Positions 1-9,044 are shown, counted from the stretch's first letter. The stretch: DNA of 32,500 nt from Vibrio crassostreae 9ZC13 (GCF_000272045.2 NZ_AJYZ02000019.1:337991-370490), one strand, 5' to 3'. The notes: a model not told the origin generated them from the letters alone. Numbers and translations: made by a program.

Positions 1-1266
1 TAGAGCGATACCGTTCATGATAGCCGTCATACCGAATTCACGTACACCGTAATGGATGTAGTTACCAGAGAAGTCGTTCGCTTCAAGAGACTTAGAACCA
101 GACCACATAGTTAGGTTAGAAGGCGCAAGGTCAGCAGAGCCGCCCATGAATTCTGGTAGCATAGCACCGAACGCTTCTAGAGCATTTTGAGATGCTTTAC
201 GTGATGCGATGTTTGCTGGGTTAGCTTGAAGATCAGCGATGATTGCCGATGCTTTCTCTTCCCACTCAGCTGGTAGGTCACCGTTTACGCGGCGTTTGAA
301 TTCAGCTGCCAGCTCAGGGTATGCTGCTTCATAAGCTGCAAGTTTCTCGTTCCACGCTGCTTCCTTAGCTGCGCCTGCTTCTTTCGCATCCCACTCTGAG
401 TAAACTTCCGACGGAATTTCAAAAGGACCGTGCTCCCAACCTAATTCTTTACGTGTTGCTGCAATTTCTTCAGCGCCTAGTGGAGCACCGTGACAGTCGT
501 GCGTACCTGCTTTGTTTGGAGAACCAAAGCCAATCACTGTTTTAGTGCAGATTAGAGTAGGGCGAGGGTCTGCTTTAGCCGCTTCAATCGCTGCGTTGAT
601 AGCGTCAGAATCGTGACCATCTACCGCTGGGATTACGTGCCAGCCGTAAGCTTCGAAACGCTTAGGTGTATCGTCAGAGAACCAACCTTCAACTTCGCCA
701 TCGATAGAGATACCGTTGTCATCCCAGAAAGCAACCAGCTTACCAAGACCAAGCGTACCTGCTAGAGAACATGCTTCGTGAGAAATACCTTCCATCAGAC
801 AGCCATCACCCATGAATGCATAAGTGTAGTGGTCTACGATGTCGTGGCCTTCTTTGTTGAACTGAGCAGCTAGCGCTTTCTCAGCCATAGCCATACCAAC
901 AGCGTTAGTAATGCCTTGACCTAGAGGACCAGTCGTTGTTTCGATGCCTGGTGCGTAGCCGTACTCTGGGTGACCTGGAGTCTTAGAGTGCAGTTGACGA
1001 AAGTTCTTAAGATCTTCAATTGAAAGCTCGTAACCTGCTAGGTGCAGCAGAGAGTAAATCAGCATTGAGCCGTGGCCGTTAGACAGGATAAAACGGTCGC
1101 GGTCAGCCCACTCTGGGTTTGCTGGGTTGTGGTTTAAGTGAGAACGCCAAAGTACTTCAGCGATGTCAGCCATACCCATAGGTGCGCCTGGGTGACCAGA
1201 GTTTGCTTGTTGTACGCCGTCCATGCTTAGAGCACGAATAGCGTTAGCTAGATGTTTGCGATTCAT
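1..1266 (-). CDS. tkt: Transketolase, N-terminal 422 residues (cut by window edge)
   Basis: Transketolase is a cytoplasmic, thiamine-diphosphate-dependent enzyme that moves two-carbon ketol units between sugar phosphates in the non-oxidative pentose-phosphate pathway. The reading frame opens with [20 protein letters not shown] and stays open to base 1, giving 422 of the roughly 660 residues usual for the family. Visible family signatures are [12 protein letters not shown], the glycine-rich [12 protein letters not shown], and the diphosphate/metal motif beginning GDGCLMEG and ending DDNGISIDG. The C-terminal pyrimidine-binding and transketolase-C domains lie outside the window. It follows talB on the same strand with an 87-base gap holding a hairpin, so the two are probably co-transcribed with separate control of tkt. 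Vibrios often carry more than one tkt; this copy is paired with talB. Confidence 0.97.
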   Translation of the reverse strand, partial: MNRKHLANAIRALSMDGVQQANSGHPGAPMGMADIAEVLWRSHLNHNPANPEWADRDRFILSNGHGSMLIYSLLHLAGYELSIEDLKNFRQLHSKTPGHPEYGYAPGIETTTGPLGQGITNAVGMAMAEKALAAQFNKEGHDIVDHYTYAFMGDGCLMEGISHEACSLAGTLGLGKLVAFWDDNGISIDGEVEGWFSDDTPKRFEAYGWHVIPAVDGHDSDAINAAIEAAKADPRPTLICTKTVIGFGSPNKAGTHDCHGAPLGAEEIAATRKELGWEHGPFEIPSEVYSEWDAKEAGAAKEAAWNEKLAAYEAAYPELAAEFKRRVNGDLPAEWEEKASAIIADLQANPANIASRKASQNALEAFGAMLPEFMGGSADLAPSNLTMWSGSKSLEANDFSGNYIHYGVREFGMTAIMNGIAL

Positions 1267-1308
1267 AAGAACTTCCGAATAAAAATTAAGAAAAACAAAA
1301 TTGATAAA

Positions 1309-1335
1309 AGTAGGGGAACTGAACGTTCCCCTATT
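1309..1335 (-). terminator. Hairpin between talB and tkt
   Basis: A perfect 9-bp inverted repeat (TAGGGGAAC at 1311-1319 and GTTCCCCTA at 1325-1333) with a 5-base loop lies just after the talB stop. On the minus strand it is followed by a weak T run (CTTTTAT). It may be a partial terminator or an RNA-processing/stability element setting the talB:tkt ratio. Confidence 0.6.
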
Positions 1336-1353
1336 TGAATTTGGTAAGAGTGA

Positions 1354-2304
1354 TTACAGCTTAGCTGCGATCATGTCTTCTAGTTTGCCTTGGTCAACGG
1401 CGAAGTTGCGGATGCCTTCAGCCAGTTTCTCAACAGCCATTGCATCTTGGTTGTGGTCCCATAGGAACTCAGCGTGAGTCATCGCTGCTGGACGCTCTTT
1501 AGTACCGTTAGAGTCGATAAGCTTCTCTACTACTTCGCCTTCTGCTGCTTCTAGGTCTGCTAGAAGTTGCGGAGCGATAGTTAGACGGTCACAACCAGCA
1601 AGTTCAAGGATCTCGCCGATGTTACGGAAGCTTGCGCCCATAACAACAGTTTTGTAGCCGTGGTCTTTGTAGTAGTTGTAGATATCAGAAACAGAGATTA
1701 CACCTGGATCTTCTGAAGCTTCGAAATCACGACCTTCTTTCGCTTTGTACCAGTCCATGATGCGACCTACGAAAGGAGAGATTAGGAATACGCCAGCTTC
1801 AGCACAAGCACGAGCTTGAGCGAAAGAGAATAGAAGCGTTAGGTTACAGTTGATGCCTTCTTTCTCTAGGATTTCAGCAGCACGGATGCCCTCCCAAGTA
1901 GAAGCCAGTTTGATAAGGATGCGGTCGTTAGTGATACCAGCGTCGTTGTACATTTTGATAAGTTGACGAGCTTTAGCAACGCTGCCTTCCATGTCGTAAG
2001 AAAGACGAGCATCTACTTCAGTAGAGATACGGCCAGGTACAACTTTTAGGATTTCTTTACCGATGTTCACGTTAAGCATGTCGCAAGTATCTTGAACTTG
2101 CTGTGCTTTATCACCGCTTTGCGCTTTTGCGTATTCGATAGAAGCATCGATTAGAGGAGCGTACTCAGCAATTTGAGCAGCTTTAAGAATTAGAGATGGG
2201 TTAGTTGTTGCATCTTCAGGAGTGTACTTGCTGATAGCTTCGATATCGCCAGTGTCAGCTACAACAGTTGTTAGTTTACGAAGTTGCTCTAATTTATTGC
2301 TCAT
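1354..2304 (-). CDS. talB: Transaldolase B
   Basis: Transaldolase transfers a dihydroxyacetone unit between sugar phosphates in the non-oxidative pentose-phosphate pathway, working with transketolase. The protein starts [20 protein letters not shown] and has 316 residues, matching E. coli TalB length. Class I aldolase features are visible: [15 protein letters not shown] near the N-terminus, the Schiff-base lysine region [13 protein letters not shown], and the segment [18 protein letters not shown] followed by [12 protein letters not shown]. The frame is open 27 codons further upstream, but the ATG at 2304 is preceded by an AGGAT ribosome site and matches the family start, so I use it. It is the first gene of a talB-tkt unit and is divergent from a SorC-type regulator; the shared upstream DNA carries repeated GAACATTTG boxes that probably control it. 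Confidence 0.96.
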   Translation of the reverse strand: MSNKLEQLRKLTTVVADTGDIEAISKYTPEDATTNPSLILKAAQIAEYAPLIDASIEYAKAQSGDKAQQVQDTCDMLNVNIGKEILKVVPGRISTEVDARLSYDMEGSVAKARQLIKMYNDAGITNDRILIKLASTWEGIRAAEILEKEGINCNLTLLFSFAQARACAEAGVFLISPFVGRIMDWYKAKEGRDFEASEDPGVISVSDIYNYYKDHGYKTVVMGASFRNIGEILELAGCDRLTIAPQLLADLEAAEGEVVEKLIDSNGTKERPAAMTHAEFLWDHNQDAMAVEKLAEGIRNFAVDQGKLEDMIAAKL

Positions 2305-2435
2305 TTTGATCATCCTATGTATCGCATAACACCTCATTAATGGGAGAGGTGTGGGCATTTGCAAGCTAACTAATGAAGTTCTCAATGGTTGTACCAGTGA
2401 GCCAAACTTACATTAATTTAAATTTTTCTCCGAAC

Positions 2436-2457
2436 GAACATTTGCACAGAACATTTG
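2436..2457. promoter_or_regulatory. Two direct GAACATTTG boxes, talB side
   Basis: GAACATTTG occurs at 2436-2444 and again at 2449-2457, a 13-base start-to-start spacing, about 140 bases upstream of talB. A near-match in the opposite orientation (CAAATGTAC, 2646-2654) lies between this pair and the palindromic copy at 2709. These are candidate operators for the adjacent SorC-type regulator. Confidence 0.5.
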
Positions 2458-2708
2458 ATCGCTCGATGAGTAAATGATGTAGCCATATTTATCCGATCTA
2501 GCCCCAAAGTCAACGGTAAATAGTACTGTATGGTGACTTCAGTCAAATATATTTCGCTCTAGTAATCATGGGCTATGCAAGCAAACGTTTAACGAGCAAA
2601 GTGAGGTGAATTAATCAACAACAAAACCATGGTTATGACTATGAGCAAATGTACCTTGCTGTTACATATGTTTGGGGTGTAAACTTGTGTATCACTTGCT
2701 TAAGCATC

Positions 2709-2720
2709 GAACATTTGTTC
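2709..2720. promoter_or_regulatory. Palindromic operator candidate GAACATTTGTTC
   Basis: GAACA and TGTTC form a perfect 5-bp inverted repeat around TT, containing the same GAACATTTG core found twice upstream of talB. It lies 44 bases before the regulator start, where autoregulatory operators are common. SorC/DeoR-type regulators bind short palindromes as dimers or tetramers, so looping between this site and the talB-side pair is plausible. Confidence 0.55.
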
Positions 2721-2763
2721 TTCAAGCAGGTAAAATAATTGTTAAATATTGGTTGAGTGGTAT

Positions 2764-3768
2764 ATGAGTAAGAATATCCAAGATGTTTCCGAAGAAAACA
2801 CTGATCTCCTCACTGAAGTCGCGGTTGCTTATTATCAAGATGGTGCCACGCAAGAAGAGATATCTAAAAAGTACTCTATCTCCCGTGCAAAGGTTGGTCG
2901 AATGCTCAAGCAAGCCCGAGATGAGGGCATTGTTGAGATCACCGTGAAATACCACCCTGTCTTTAGTGCGAAGATCGAGCAACGTTTGATCGAACGATTT
3001 GGTGTAAAGCGTGCGCTTGTGGCACTAGACCAACCGAATGAAGAGAAGCAACGACTCCAAGTAGCCGGTTTAGTGTCTAACTATCTTACCAGTACACTGA
3101 AAAACGGTATGGTGGTGACAGTAGGGCAAGGGCGAAACGTATCGTCTGTTGCTCACCACACTGGCGTAATTACGCCACGAGACTGTAAATTCGTGTGTGG
3201 TATCGGCGGTATTCACCCAAGAGGCGGTATGTTTAATGCCGACCATATATGCAGGCAGCTAGCCAAAAAGTACGGTGGATCTTCTGAAACCTTATACGCG
3301 CCGGCTTATGCCGAGAATAAAGCGCAAAAAACCGCATTTATGGAAAACAGCACCGTTAAGCAGACACTCGATCTCGCTCGAAAAGCCGATGTTGCATTAG
3401 TCGGTATCGGTGATATGAGTGAAAACAGCTATATGGTCGACTTAGGTTGGTTTACCGCAGGTGAGGTCGTTCAATCTCGTTTATTGCAAGGAGTCGTCGG
3501 TGACTTTGCGGGTTATGACTTTTTCGATGTTCACGGTAAAACAGCAAACACAGTAATGAGTGACCGTGTGATTGGTTTGGCCTTGGAAGAATTCCGCCCA
3601 ATTGCAGAAGTCATTGCCATTGCAGCCGAGAACAGTAAACCACTCGCTTTGTTAGGTGCACTAAGAACCGGCGTGGTAGACGTGATCGCAACCAGCGTAA
3701 GTAATGCTTTAACGGTACTTAATTTGGACGAACAACTTAGCGTGAATAAACCATACGGCAGTGAATAG
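2764..3768 (+). CDS. SorC/DeoR-type sugar-binding transcriptional regulator
   Basis: This 334-residue protein has the architecture of SorC-family regulators: an N-terminal helix-turn-helix (QEEISKKYSISRAKVGRMLK, about residues 32-51) and a large C-terminal sugar-phosphate-binding domain with family-like segments such as VVTVGQGRNVSS, DVALVGIGDMSENS and NTVMSDRVIGLALEE. Family members sense phosphosugars and repress or activate sugar-metabolism genes. The frame opens with TTG at 2749, but the ATG at 2764 has a GAGTGG ribosome-site-like sequence and gives a normal N-terminus. It is divergent from talB-tkt, so the likely job is to control pentose-phosphate flux through the GAACATTTG boxes in the intergenic region. 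The effector cannot be read from sequence. Confidence 0.9.
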   Translation: MSKNIQDVSEENTDLLTEVAVAYYQDGATQEEISKKYSISRAKVGRMLKQARDEGIVEITVKYHPVFSAKIEQRLIERFGVKRALVALDQPNEEKQRLQVAGLVSNYLTSTLKNGMVVTVGQGRNVSSVAHHTGVITPRDCKFVCGIGGIHPRGGMFNADHICRQLAKKYGGSSETLYAPAYAENKAQKTAFMENSTVKQTLDLARKADVALVGIGDMSENSYMVDLGWFTAGEVVQSRLLQGVVGDFAGYDFFDVHGKTANTVMSDRVIGLALEEFRPIAEVIAIAAENSKPLALLGALRTGVVDVIATSVSNALTVLNLDEQLSVNKPYGSE

Positions 3769-3789
3769 TAAGATATTTGTGCTTCGTTG

Positions 3790-3880
3790 AATTCACTATT
3801 TGAGTAATCATGGAAAATCCCCCTAATGAAAGCAGTGCAATAAGGGGGATAACTATTAGACATGACTCGAATAGTGAATT
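3790..3880. repeat. Nested inverted repeat (outer 16-bp, inner 8-bp arms)
   Basis: The outer arms at 3790-3805 and 3865-3880 (AATTCACTATTTGAGT and its complement with one mismatch) enclose inner arms ATCCCCCT (3817-3824) and AGGGGGAT (3843-3850). The transcript would form a long interrupted hairpin after the regulator gene. There is no T run right after either stem, so it is more likely an RNA-stabilising or dispersed palindromic element than a classic terminator. Confidence 0.6.
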
Positions 3881-3940
3881 TGTTCAGCGGTTGAAAGAAT
3901 TATCACTCTTTAATGTTAAGCCACACTAAAGGAGATAATT

Positions 3941-5311
3941 ATGAAACTGTCATTTATCACACACGCTATTTCTAGCAACAGTGACCAATCAAGTTCTATC
4001 TTTAAATCTATTTCTATCTTTGGGCTTAGCTCAATAGCCACGGCTTGTATGCTCACACCTACAGTACATGCCGATGATAAAGTCGTCGCAGGGTATTTTG
4101 CGGATTGGCAATATCTGAATAAAGACAACCCTTATACCGTTGACGACATACCTGCAGACAAGCTCTCACATATTATTTACGCCTTCTTGAGCATGTGTGG
4201 TCCTCATAGCGGTGCTGGTGAGCCCGTCCAAAAACAAATTCAGCAGCAATGTGCAGACAAACAACCATATACCGCGATTATTGTGGATAAAGAAGCTGCG
4301 TTAGAAGTCGATTTCGGAGACGTGGGTGTTGATGTCGCCTATAAAGGTCACTTTGCCCAGTTAGCTCAACTGAAGGCCGACAATCAAAATATCAAAATTT
4401 TGCCCTCATTTGGAGGGTGGACAATGTCTGAACCTTTCCATGCGATGGCGAAAGATCCTCAAGCCATTGCGCACTTTTCAAAAACTGCTGTTGAATTGAT
4501 CCAAAAATACGACTTCTTTGATGGTATTGATCTTGATTGGGAATACCCAGGAGGCGGCGGCTTAACCACTTCGCCTTGGAACCCAGAGACGAAACTAACG
4601 GATGAGCAAAAAGCGCTAGAGCGTGAAGCTTTTACTCTTTTAGTAAAAACAATCAGAAGTGATTTGGACGCTCTATCAAAGACGACTCAAAGAGATTACG
4701 AGCTTTCAACGGCTGTCGGTGTTGGTGCTAAGGCAGCTCAAATTGACTGGAATGCAGCTAGCCCATATCTGACGAACATGTTTGCGATGACGTATGACTT
4801 CCTCGGAGGCTGGGGAACTCAAACAGGTCACACAACAAACTTACATGCCACCGAGCGTAGTTGGTGGGGAATGGGAGCTGATGTCTTCATTAATCAGATG
4901 ATAGAGCAAGGTATTCCTCGCGAGAAGCTCGTGATCGGGGCGGCTTTTTATGGTCGAGGTTGGCAAGGGACAAAAGACTTTGCTGGAGAGCTGCCTAAAG
5001 GTGACCTAGTTTCTGAACAAGGGGCGCAGTTTGGTACAGGTGAAAACGGTTACTTCATGTTTTGGGATCTTATGAATAACTACAGCAGCAAACAAGGTTA
5101 TGAGTATAAGTATGATGAGCAAGCTCAAGCACCTTATTTGTGGAACCCAGATAAAAAAGTATTCATATCTTTTGAAGATCAGCGTTCTATTAAAGCAAAG
5201 GCAGAATGGGCGAAGAAATCAGACCTAGGCGGCATTTTTACTTGGGAATTATCAGGAGATCCTTCCGGGCAGTTGATCGATGTTATGCATAGTGAAATGA
5301 ATAAAAAGTGA
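3941..5311 (+). CDS. Secreted family 18 chitinase
   Basis: This 456-residue GH18 chitinase cleaves beta-1,4-linked N-acetylglucosamine polymers. An unusually long signal-like region (about residues 1-44, hydrophobic core ISIFGLSSIATACML, likely cut at VHA/DD) indicates export. The catalytic domain fills the rest: the SxGG motif lies in PSFGGW (156-160), the DxxDxDxE motif in DGIDLDWEYP (194-203) with proton-donor Glu201, then AMTYDFLGGW, the FYGRGW strand, and the terminal barrel segment GGIFTWELSGD. I see no chitin-binding or fibronectin module, so it is a single-domain enzyme, smaller than the multi-domain vibrio chitinases. A strong AAAGGAGAT ribosome site precedes the ATG. It is transcribed alone and is convergent with the next gene. 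It probably contributes to chitin breakdown in the marine environment. Confidence 0.94.
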   Translation: MKLSFITHAISSNSDQSSSIFKSISIFGLSSIATACMLTPTVHADDKVVAGYFADWQYLNKDNPYTVDDIPADKLSHIIYAFLSMCGPHSGAGEPVQKQIQQQCADKQPYTAIIVDKEAALEVDFGDVGVDVAYKGHFAQLAQLKADNQNIKILPSFGGWTMSEPFHAMAKDPQAIAHFSKTAVELIQKYDFFDGIDLDWEYPGGGGLTTSPWNPETKLTDEQKALEREAFTLLVKTIRSDLDALSKTTQRDYELSTAVGVGAKAAQIDWNAASPYLTNMFAMTYDFLGGWGTQTGHTTNLHATERSWWGMGADVFINQMIEQGIPREKLVIGAAFYGRGWQGTKDFAGELPKGDLVSEQGAQFGTGENGYFMFWDLMNNYSSKQGYEYKYDEQAQAPYLWNPDKKVFISFEDQRSIKAKAEWAKKSDLGGIFTWELSGDPSGQLIDVMHSEMNKK

Positions 5312-5344
5312 AATGAATAAATAACTGAACAGAAAATACCTAGA

Positions 5345-5378
5345 AAATAAGGTAGGTGTTTAGCCGCCTACCTTATTT
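5345..5378. terminator. Bidirectional hairpin between chitinase and GGDEF-EAL gene
   Basis: A perfect 12-bp inverted repeat, AAATAAGGTAGG (5345-5356) and CCTACCTTATTT (5367-5378), with a 10-base loop sits between two convergent genes. Its A/T-ended arms supply short A and T runs for both directions. Confidence 0.7.
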
Positions 5379-5402
5379 AGCTCGTCTATTTAACTCACGT
5401 TC

Positions 5403-7697
5403 TTAAACAGAACATTCCGCGTGCTCGGTCACTTTCTTGTTTAGGTGAGTAGCCAGCTCATCATAAGGAATAGGGCGAGAGAAGTAATAGCCTTGCATTA
5501 AGTCACATTCACATGCCTTTAGAATTGCGAAGTGTTCGTTTGATTCTACGCCTTCTGCTAATACCACCATGCCGAAGTTCTTACCGATTGCGATGATGTT
5601 TTGCACCATGGTGAGTGACTGCTGATCGACAGCAATGTTCTCAATAAAGCTCTTATCGATTTTAAGTTCATCGATAGGCAGTGCTTTCAACATACTTAGT
5701 GATGAATAACCTGTCCCGAAATCATCTAAAGAGATCTTTATATTCTTCTCTTTGAGGGCTTCAAAAGTCGGTTTCACCAAAGTCACATCTTCAATGAACA
5801 AGCTCTCGGTAATTTCTAGCGTTACACAGCTAGGAGAGAGTTGATACTTTTCTAGTGTCGCGAACAAGTGCTCAGAGAAGGATTGATGAGAAAACTGACG
5901 CACTGATATGTTGATCGACAGCCCGATTTTTTGTTCTGTTGTTCGGTGCAAGTGGGCGATCTGCATAATGCTGGACTCAATAATAAAAGTCCCCAGTTTT
6001 TGCATTAAACCCGTGTTCTCTGCTATCGGTATAAAGACATCTGGCGGAACAAAACCCAATTCCTCATCAATCCAGCGCAAGAGTGCTTCTACACCATGAA
6101 TACTTTCATTTGCACGAACCAGCGGTTGGAAAACCATGAACAGCGTTTGTTTCTCGATAGCGATGCGTAGCCTTTGTTCTACTTTCATTTTGTAGAGATG
6201 AGCATCTTGCATTTCCGTTGTGAAAATACTGTACGAGTTTTGCTGCTGTTTCGCTTTGTACATTGAAATATCGGCAGAACGTAACAGGCTATCCAGATCT
6301 TTTCCGTGTTCTGGGAAACGCGCTACGCCGATGCTGCAACCTAACAAAAACTGAGCGCTTTCAACTTCATAAGGTTGAGAAAGCACTTCAATAATGCGCT
6401 TGGCGAGTCGTTTAATTTCAGCTTCATTCGACAAGGGCGTCAAGAACAAAAACTCATCACTGGATTCACGTACCAATAGGCTGAGGCGAGATCGGAACCT
6501 CATCAAACGCAAAGCGATCTGTTTGAGAACCTTATCTCCAAAGTCATGCCCGTGGGTGTCATTGACGCATTTAAAGTTATCGATATCGATAAACAACAGC
6601 GAAAACGGCTCTGACTCATCGTCAATCCATTTACCAATGTTTCTACGCATGTACAAACGGTTTGGCAGAGAGGTTAAAGGGTCATGGTTCGCCTGATAAA
6701 TGAGTTGGCTACGAGTCCGTTGTTCATTCTTGGCAATCGACTTAACCAAAAAGTAGAAACCAAACTGAAGAAAAATAAAGGCAACGAAAAGAATGCTGAA
6801 CTCTTGTATGAATATACTATCGACGTGAGTTAGATCCGTACGTCCTACCACCCATAATTTGTAGTTTGGGATGTATTTCGCGCTCATCAAAGAGTGGTAC
6901 TCTTCATCGTCGACGACAAAAGAATAGGTTTCTTGCCCATTCATCGCTTCTTGTACGCTAATTCCGAAGTGGTCGGTAAAGATACTTGCAATACGCTGTA
7001 TGACATCTTTGCCGACTGGAGAGGAATAGGCACTCTCAGATTCAATATCACTTGAATAAAACTGGCGATAGCTGTCTTTTCTGATCAGGCTTAGTGTATT
7101 GAAACTTCCGGCGTGAGCATTATTTTCAAATACGATCGTTGCGTCTAATCGTAGCCCTGCGGTCATTACTGCATCGGTTTTCTTGCCATCGATTGAAATG
7201 GATTTTCTCAGCGGGATGACTAAGCTATTCAACGAATCTTGAAAATAGGTACGGCCAAGCACCATGCTACTGCTTGATAGGGCGTCTAGGAAGGAGCCTC
7301 TGGTTGGCGCGTATTGCAGCAAGTTCCTTTGATTCGCAAGTTCGAGATTTGAGCTAATCGAGAGGTAATCACCGTCGGTGTTCAACAAGCCAAACGCTGC
7401 TATCGCAGGGTGGGTCTCAAGTAGCTTGTCTAATATTGGCCTAATCTGGATAGATGCAGTACGTGTGAAATCAGACTGTTGAGCCAGTTGATGGCCAACC
7501 ACTTCTAATAAGGCTTCTTGACTGGTCAGCAGCGAGTTGACGGAGCTAGAAAAAAGCTCAACCTGAATGTGTTGCTGCTCTATGAAGTCGTCTCTGTTTG
7601 CTTTCCAGTTTGTTATTCCCAACGCGGCGAAAAGTATCAGGGTCAGTAGTACGACAAACGCGTACAGCGACCAGATATTTTGCTTAAATAGAGCCAT
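5403..7697 (-). CDS. Membrane GGDEF-EAL protein with degenerate GGDEF, probable c-di-GMP phosphodiesterase
   Basis: This is a 764-residue inner-membrane signalling protein. From the chosen start (MALFKQNIWS) there is a first membrane helix at about 9-28, a periplasmic sensor region of Cache-like size to about 300, a second helix at about 301-319, a GGDEF domain and an EAL domain. The GGDEF signature reads SSDEF (412-416), so cyclase activity is unlikely, although the metal-site strand FIDIDNFK is kept. EAL motifs look intact: EALLRW (537-542), NISVRQF, EITESL, DDFGTGYSS (658-666), KIDKSFI and LAEGVES. It should therefore hydrolyse cyclic di-GMP in response to a periplasmic cue, favouring motility over biofilm. 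The frame extends upstream to an ATG at 7769, but that start lacks a ribosome site and adds 24 polar residues. Confidence 0.9.
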   Translation of the reverse strand: MALFKQNIWSLYAFVVLLTLILFAALGITNWKANRDDFIEQQHIQVELFSSSVNSLLTSQEALLEVVGHQLAQQSDFTRTASIQIRPILDKLLETHPAIAAFGLLNTDGDYLSISSNLELANQRNLLQYAPTRGSFLDALSSSSMVLGRTYFQDSLNSLVIPLRKSISIDGKKTDAVMTAGLRLDATIVFENNAHAGSFNTLSLIRKDSYRQFYSSDIESESAYSSPVGKDVIQRIASIFTDHFGISVQEAMNGQETYSFVVDDEEYHSLMSAKYIPNYKLWVVGRTDLTHVDSIFIQEFSILFVAFIFLQFGFYFLVKSIAKNEQRTRSQLIYQANHDPLTSLPNRLYMRRNIGKWIDDESEPFSLLFIDIDNFKCVNDTHGHDFGDKVLKQIALRLMRFRSRLSLLVRESSDEFLFLTPLSNEAEIKRLAKRIIEVLSQPYEVESAQFLLGCSIGVARFPEHGKDLDSLLRSADISMYKAKQQQNSYSIFTTEMQDAHLYKMKVEQRLRIAIEKQTLFMVFQPLVRANESIHGVEALLRWIDEELGFVPPDVFIPIAENTGLMQKLGTFIIESSIMQIAHLHRTTEQKIGLSINISVRQFSHQSFSEHLFATLEKYQLSPSCVTLEITESLFIEDVTLVKPTFEALKEKNIKISLDDFGTGYSSLSMLKALPIDELKIDKSFIENIAVDQQSLTMVQNIIAIGKNFGMVVLAEGVESNEHFAILKACECDLMQGYYFSRPIPYDELATHLNKKVTEHAECSV

Positions 7698-8082
7698 GAG
7701 ATGCCTTTGTTGGTTACTACTTTTAACAGACTGCAAGTGACAAACTATTGGGTTGTCAGCGCGATTCATGCAACGAAAAATACAAACATCAATGATGAAA
7801 GTATTAATGATTAAATAGTGTAACGACTACGAGCAGAGATTCTTGAGTGAAAAATTAGTATTCATAACGTCGATAACGATTAGTTTATGATTAATCACGA
7901 ATTATGGTTAGCAAGTTGATGTGGGTTACAAATCAAACGGCGTGAATCGAGTCTTGGTCTCAAATGAACATAGCTTTGACTGCGACATAGAGGCTTACTT
8001 CATGAGACGTGGGGCCATCATTATCAGTAAGCTCTTTATGCATGCGCAGTATATTCTAATAGTTGCATTAAGCGAAGTTGAA
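7698..8082. other. Gap between sulfurtransferase and GGDEF-EAL genes
   Basis: This 385-base stretch lies between two minus-strand genes and should contain the promoter of the GGDEF-EAL gene. A 72-codon plus-strand frame (7921-8139) runs into the 3' end of the sulfurtransferase gene and has no recognisable features. I see no supported gene, terminator or repeat here. Confidence 0.5.
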
Positions 8083-8946
8083 TTACTTTTTAGTCATGGC
8101 GATAGGGAGTTTGTCGTTAGCACCCCATTCCGTCCATGAACCATCGTAAACACCCATTTCACCGTTATAGCCAGCGAGTTTAGCGGCTAATAATATGATG
8201 CAAGCTGTTACGCCAGAGCCACAGCTAAAGAGCATAGGTTGAGAAGGCGTTAATTCTAGCGTTGAAAAGATATCAATAAGCTCTTCTTGGGACTTTAACT
8301 TGCCGTTTTTGAGTACTTGGGCAAATGGTAGGCAAATAGAATTCGGTATATGGCCACTACGCAAGCCTTCACGTGGTTCAGGAACTTCTGAATCGAAACG
8401 AGCTTGAGAACGAGCATCTACAATGTTTGCGCTCTTGTCAGTTGAGTAACCTTCAATCTGCTGAGCACTGACAAAGTAGTTGTCTTGAATATGGCCTTCA
8501 AAATTGCCCGCTTTTACTTCGGTGCGATAGTCAGTCTCGGTCGCGTAACCGGCTTCGATCCAAGCTGGCAAACCGCCATCTAAGATGAATACGTCGTTGT
8601 GTCCCATTGCCATAAACATCCACCACGCACGAGGAGAAGCGAAGGTTCCGGAGTTATCGTAAACCACAATCGTACTGTCTTGATTGATGCCAATTTCTTT
8701 TGTGCGAGTGTTGAAGTGTTTTTCGCTCGGAAACATGTGAGGAAGCAGAGTGTGCTTGTTACAAAAGTCTTTGTCGTAGTCAAAACGAATAGCACCAGGA
8801 ATCATTTGTCCTTTGATCTTTTCTGACTCGCTTGGAATTTGAAACTCGATGCTGGCGTCGAGGATGATGATATTGTCTTCTGCTAGCAAACGTTGTTGAA
8901 GTTGTTGTGGTGAGATGAGTGGCTGATTCATTATTGTTATATCCAT
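8083..8946 (-). CDS. sseA: 3-mercaptopyruvate sulfurtransferase (tandem rhodanese)
   Basis: This is a 287-residue two-domain rhodanese-fold protein, close to the 281 residues of E. coli SseA. Domain 1 (about 10-135) contains IIILDASIEF and the VVYDNSGTFASPRAWW region; domain 2 (about 155-280) carries the active-site loop CGSGVT with Cys242. The CG[ST]GVT loop, rather than the basic CRKGVT type, points to mercaptopyruvate instead of thiosulfate as sulfur donor. The enzyme moves sulfur to cyanide or thiol acceptors in the cytoplasm. The start is uncertain: ATG at 8946 or five codons in at 8931 (MNQPLIS), the latter about ten bases after a GGAT. Directly upstream lies an 18-bp tandem repeat array. 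The stop is at 8083, with no clear terminator. Confidence 0.9.
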   Translation of the reverse strand: MDITIMNQPLISPQQLQQRLLAEDNIIILDASIEFQIPSESEKIKGQMIPGAIRFDYDKDFCNKHTLLPHMFPSEKHFNTRTKEIGINQDSTIVVYDNSGTFASPRAWWMFMAMGHNDVFILDGGLPAWIEAGYATETDYRTEVKAGNFEGHIQDNYFVSAQQIEGYSTDKSANIVDARSQARFDSEVPEPREGLRSGHIPNSICLPFAQVLKNGKLKSQEELIDIFSTLELTPSQPMLFSCGSGVTACIILLAAKLAGYNGEMGVYDGSWTEWGANDKLPIAMTKK

Positions 8947-8954
8947 TCTTGTTG

Positions 8955-9044
8955 TTTTAGCGATTCTTACTGTTTTAGCGAATACAGTGGTAGAGCGATT
9001 ACTGTTGCTTTTGCGAATACAGTTGCTTTACGAATACCGTTGTT
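8955..9044. repeat. Five tandem 18-bp repeats upstream of sseA
   Basis: Five degenerate units of 18 bases start at 8955, 8973, 8991, 9009 and 9027, with a consensus near TTTTAGCGAATACTGTTGC. They fill the space between the small membrane-protein gene and sseA, in the sseA leader or promoter. None of the frames I followed reads through with a start codon, so the array seems non-coding. Confidence 0.75.

Larger units (their letters stand above)
2305..2763. other. Divergent control region between talB and the SorC-type regulator
   Basis: This 459-base non-coding stretch separates talB (minus) from the regulator (plus). It holds both promoters, three exact GAACATTTG boxes and one near-match in inverted orientation, listed separately. 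I see no gene in it. Confidence 0.7.

Noticed and set aside
7921..8139. 72-codon plus-strand frame between the GGDEF-EAL and sulfurtransferase genes
   Set aside because: It overlaps the 3' end of sseA in antisense, has no ribosome site and no recognisable protein features.
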